This document shows, in pieces, positions 60,832 to 64,000 of a DNA stretch of 64,000 bases; position 1 is the first letter of the stretch, and each line of letters begins with the position of its first letter. Source of the stretch: Nemania diffusa (Eukaryota > Ascomycota > Sordariomycetes > Xylariales > Xylariaceae); NCBI GenBank assembly GCA_038501195.1, contig JBBPUQ010000009.1, positions 2,790,001 to 2,854,000 of the forward strand. Reading direction: 5' to 3'. The notes under the pieces are model-generated. The model saw nothing but the letters and a program-made list of their open reading frames with translations, was not told where the DNA came from and made no database searches. A program made the translations under genes and the position numbers.

Positions 60832-61110
60832 TGAAACGGTGTGGGCGACATGCTCACATGGGGAATAAGTTGATTAGGTCACCAAGGCCTAGTTTTTCTT
60901 TTTTCTAGTTAGCCGAAGCTAGTACTTCTTTTACATAGGCACGCCTCTTACAGTAGCCCCTTCGGGGGCTTACTACTCTAAAATAAACTATTGCGTTACT
61001 AGAATACTTGTTTCTTTAGCCTCAAACCTCTAGAAGTGATCGTTATGGCCGTCGCCAGTCCTCTAGAGTGCGTAGTGTGTGTGTTACAGTGGTGTACACG
61101 CTTCGTTTCA
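60832..61110 (-). mobile_element. Solo-LTR-like element, copy 2 (279 bp, opposite orientation)
   Basis: Reverse complement of the element at 57342-57621 over its whole length, with scattered substitutions and small indels (for example ACACCACTG extra after TGAAACGAAGCGTGT). Ends TGAAACG...CGTTTCA. Flanked by a direct ATAT on both sides (60828-60831, 61111-61114), different from copy 1, so the two were separate insertions rather than the ends of a single element. Confidence 0.8.
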
Positions 61111-61269
61111 ATATGTATAAAAACCCCAGCAAAATATCGATTTAAGTCTAATTAAAAACTCTCCTTAATTGCACGCACTACAACAATACGCTCCAAATCC
61201 TTCGTCATTTAACATCCAACCCGTATGTTGCGATACCTTTTAGACAAGACGACCTAACCACGTTGTACA

Positions 61270-62103
61270 TTAAACCTCGCGTGCAAATCTACACGAGAGG
61301 GGATAAACATTGCCCGTGAAGTCATTTTTCCGCTCCTCAAACGGAACATTCGGCTCCCAGATTGTGTAGTTAAAAGCCGAAGGGCCTTGATAATTCCCCA
61401 CGACATTCCGAATCGGATAATACCGTCCCTGGAATAGGTATACGTCCGTGCAGTTAATCGGGTTGATGTAGGAGCCTCCGGTGCTCACTGCGAGCGGCTT
61501 CGCGTCTGGCGAGGGCGCGCCGCTGTCGCAGCTGAAGGCGTCCCCTCTTCCGAAGAACATGTCGTTCTCGTTATCTGCCGAGCTGCAGATCGTGAACAGC
61601 CCCGTGCTGGGGGCACGGTAGAAGCCGTAGTAGACGAGGGTGAAGTTGTTGGCGTTGACGGTGATGCCGCCGTTGGTGTCGCGGGTCCAGCCGGTCGGGT
61701 CGTCTGGGGGCGTATCTTGAGGAAAGAACGTCATGTTTGTTAAAGAAGAGTCGAGGGGTGAGAGACCCTCAGTGAGATAGTAGGATGAAGGCAGACTTCC
61801 GCTACCAAAACCACCCACGGGATTTTCGTAGTACTCTATGTTGAGTCCCACCGCTCCGCAGTCTGGATAGGTTTCACATGGAGCAGGCTGCAGTGGGGGA
61901 GGAGCTGGCGGGCAAGTCGGGGTTTCAAAGGGTGTTTCAATGACAACTGTAGCAGGGCCCGTACATGGTATGATGGTGGTGGAAGTGACAAACGCGCCAG
62001 TCCAGGGGATGGTAGTGGTCGTTGTTGAAGTAGGACGTTGAGATATAACCCCGTAAACGAAGAGCGATTGGATCAAAAGAACTGAGCGGATAATACTAGC
62101 CAT
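61270..62103 (-). CDS. Secreted GLEYA-domain protein
   Basis: Single exon, 277 residues. Signal peptide about 1-21 (cut near VIS-QR), a Thr/Pro-rich linker to about 80, then a PA14-like GLEYA domain: GLNIEYYENP at the start, YYGFYRAPSTGLFTICSSADNENDMFFG in the middle, and a late Arg/Tyr-rich part (LFQGRYYPIRNVVGNYQG). GLEYA domains are lectin-like ligand-binding modules in fungal cell-surface adhesins. There is no GPI signal or repeat-rich stalk here, so this is probably a soluble or weakly wall-associated form. Several NxT/S sites are present. Confidence 0.85.
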   Translation of the reverse strand: MASIIRSVLLIQSLFVYGVISQRPTSTTTTTIPWTGAFVTSTTIIPCTGPATVVIETPFETPTCPPAPPPLQPAPCETYPDCGAVGLNIEYYENPVGGFGSGSLPSSYYLTEGLSPLDSSLTNMTFFPQDTPPDDPTGWTRDTNGGITVNANNFTLVYYGFYRAPSTGLFTICSSADNENDMFFGRGDAFSCDSGAPSPDAKPLAVSTGGSYINPINCTDVYLFQGRYYPIRNVVGNYQGPSAFNYTIWEPNVPFEERKNDFTGNVYPLSCRFAREV

Positions 62104-63109
62104 GACGTCTAGAGGTTAAAGGTGCTGGGGATATGCCTTGGTTGTGGGATTTCCTGACGATAGCAACTTGAAAGTAAACACATCAGAGAATTTGAACTAC
62201 AATATATATGTTTAGAGAATGCGCATGAAGTCTCACATACGTACTCCCCTTCTCCTTTTCACTGCCATATTGAACATGGCTGAAGCAAAATTACCCTTGG
62301 TTGATCATGGCCCTGATGCAGCTGCCCTGATCAGCTTGTTGCCTATTAGAAAAAAGGTTACCAAAGCTTAGTTCGGAAAGGATGTTGCTTGCTAGCTACC
62401 AATTTCAGCGATTTTCTCGCAAGAGGAGAGCTGAGTTTACTAGGCTTCTCCGATAACCATATGTTGAGTTGGAAGGTTTAAGCTGCAATATTTCCTCGGA
62501 TCGGGTTGCTTCTCAGCTTGCAATTTACGTAAAAACTAGGTAGGTTAGGTGTGTTATATTAACGGGTGTTGTGCAGGCTTGGCAACATGTAGGTATCTTC
62601 AATGCTGCTGGTAAAGGAGCGGATTATTGAAAAGACTAAGGTCATTCAGCTGGCATCTTCAGCCTATCAAAATATGACTAATCCGTATAAGGTGACTAGA
62701 TGCCATCGGTAATGTAAGACATACTTGGCAACTCCAAGCCCCGCTCTAAATAAGTAGACGTGGAATACCTAGGAGTATGAATGAGGTGCTTTGCTAACTC
62801 TAGAGATAAGTCTCGATCTCATACCTTAGCTGGGTGCGATGAAGAGACACGGCCCATTTTCCTTTCTCGATGCGAAGTAAGCCTATAAGGGGTTTTTCAG
62901 TAAAGAACCTTTCGCTCTATCGAATGCTTGATTCCGAGACGAAAAGGATGATCAACAAATAACCAAATTGACAGGCCATAATACTTGACAGCGTGTACCC
63001 ACACAACCTGACCAGTACCCCCCCTTGATCACCACACCACATCTCTAATCGGGTAGAATAAGTGGATGCGATCGGCAGCGCTAAATCGCTAGTACTAGTC
63101 GGCTCAATT
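62104..63109. other. Intergenic region, about 1 kb
   Basis: No gene seen; it contains the promoter of the GLEYA gene, with TATATAT at about 62202-62208, some 100 nt upstream of the ATG. Confidence 0.4.
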
Positions 63110-64000
63110 TTAGTAAAATAAACAACTTTTTAAAAAATTGCAAAATAATTGCAACTTTTTTTATTACAACATTTTTTAAAAAAAATATATATTTGTTAAT
63201 CAATTATTAATTAATTATTATTTAATTATATATTATTTAATAAAGCAATAATAACAACTTTATTAATAACTAATAAATAAACTAATAATATATTTTTAAA
63301 TAATATAAGTTAATAATAAAAAGTTAATATTATAATTATTAAATTAATAAAGTTAAATAAATTATAATTTAGCAATAATAATAATTTAGTAATAATTAAT
63401 AAATAATTAATAAATAATCAATTAAAAATTAATTGTTAATTAATTATTAAAAACTAATAAAACTAGTTAAACTTTTTTAACTAAATAATTTAAAATTAAT
63501 ATTAATTTTATTAAAATTTAACAAGTAAATAAATCGATATATTGCTGCTAAAATATTTATTTAAATTTTAAGTTTTTTTAATTATTTAATTGTTAGTAAA
63601 ACTAAAGTATGCTATATTATATTAACGCAAAAAAAAACAAAAAAATAAATAGCAAAGTTTTTTGATTTAATATATAAATTAATTATTAATCGATTGTTGT
63701 TTAATTTATAATTAATTATTAATCGATTTTTATTTAAATATAATATTATAAATTAACAATAATTTTTTAAAAAAAAATTACAGCTTCGTTTTTTAATAAC
63801 GTTTAATATAATCAAATAATAATTAGTTATACAAAAATAAAAATATATAAATATATTAATTTTGAAATTTAAAATATAAAATATATTAAAATATTAAAAT
63901 CGATTTAAAATTAATTAAAAAAAATATAAATTAAAATAAAACAGCAAATTAATTAATAAAAATATATAAAAACTTTAATATAAATATTATTATTTAATTA
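63110..64000. other. Second A+T-rich, RIP-type block (continues beyond window)
   Basis: Starts abruptly at about 63110. Nearly all A and T, with many TTAATTAA and AATCGATT palindromes. No coding potential. I found no clear match to the terminal repeats of the 40-47 kb block. Confidence 0.8.

Noticed and set aside
57342..61110. One 3.8-kb DNA transposon with 280-bp terminal inverted repeats carrying the metalloprotease
   Set aside because: Each 280-bp copy has its own direct flanking duplication (TTAA and ATAT), so two separate insertions fit better.

Overview
This is nuclear DNA from a filamentous ascomycete (Pezizomycotina). Genes are monocistronic and split by short GT-AG introns (about 47-75 nt). 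The families are typically fungal: Fungal_trans_2 regulator, Ecp2/Hce2 effector, glucuronoyl esterase, GLEYA protein, UTP11, EasF-like methyltransferase. Blocks of extreme A+T content, whose repeat arms differ only by C/T transitions, look like the product of repeat-induced point mutation (RIP). I cannot name the genus. A plant-associated or lignocellulose-degrading lifestyle is an inference from the secreted enzymes and the effector.

Layout. 1-31 kb is ordinary gene territory: the 3' end of an APC amino-acid/choline permease; an 11-exon ABCC transporter (1440 aa); a tail-anchored Pro/Ser-rich protein; UTP11; a prolyl-4-hydroxylase-like enzyme; an intron-containing tRNA-Ser(CGA); a secreted intradiol dioxygenase; a secreted subtilisin; a gene-poor stretch of about 7 kb; a CE15 glucuronoyl esterase; and a ZIP zinc transporter. 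From 30 to 38 kb there are three paralogous C2H2-like proteins. Two of them are divergent across a 2 kb intergenic region that carries an array of palindromic ACACAGCTGTGT sites. At 38.4 kb an Ecp2-like secreted protein sits directly beside a foldback element (39.36-40.09 kb) and a 7 kb A+T block (40.3-47.28 kb). Inside that block I can trace a degraded element of about 5.6 kb with terminal inverted repeats of about 250 bp.

47.28-54.3 kb holds three genes on the minus strand: an EasF/EgtD-like methyltransferase, a Fungal_trans_2 regulator and an amadoriase/sarcosine-oxidase-like flavoenzyme. They may form a small metabolic locus. 54.9-57.3 kb holds two divergent members of a second C2H2 family, one full-length and one reduced to the finger module. 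57.3-61.1 kb contains a matrixin-like zinc protease between two inverted 280 bp LTR-like insertions, plus a hAT-type MITE with a perfect 8 bp target-site duplication. A secreted GLEYA-domain protein follows, and the window ends in another A+T-rich block.

Gene models were spliced by hand. All complete multi-exon models keep the reading frame to a stop codon. Family names rest on motifs read by eye, not on database searches.
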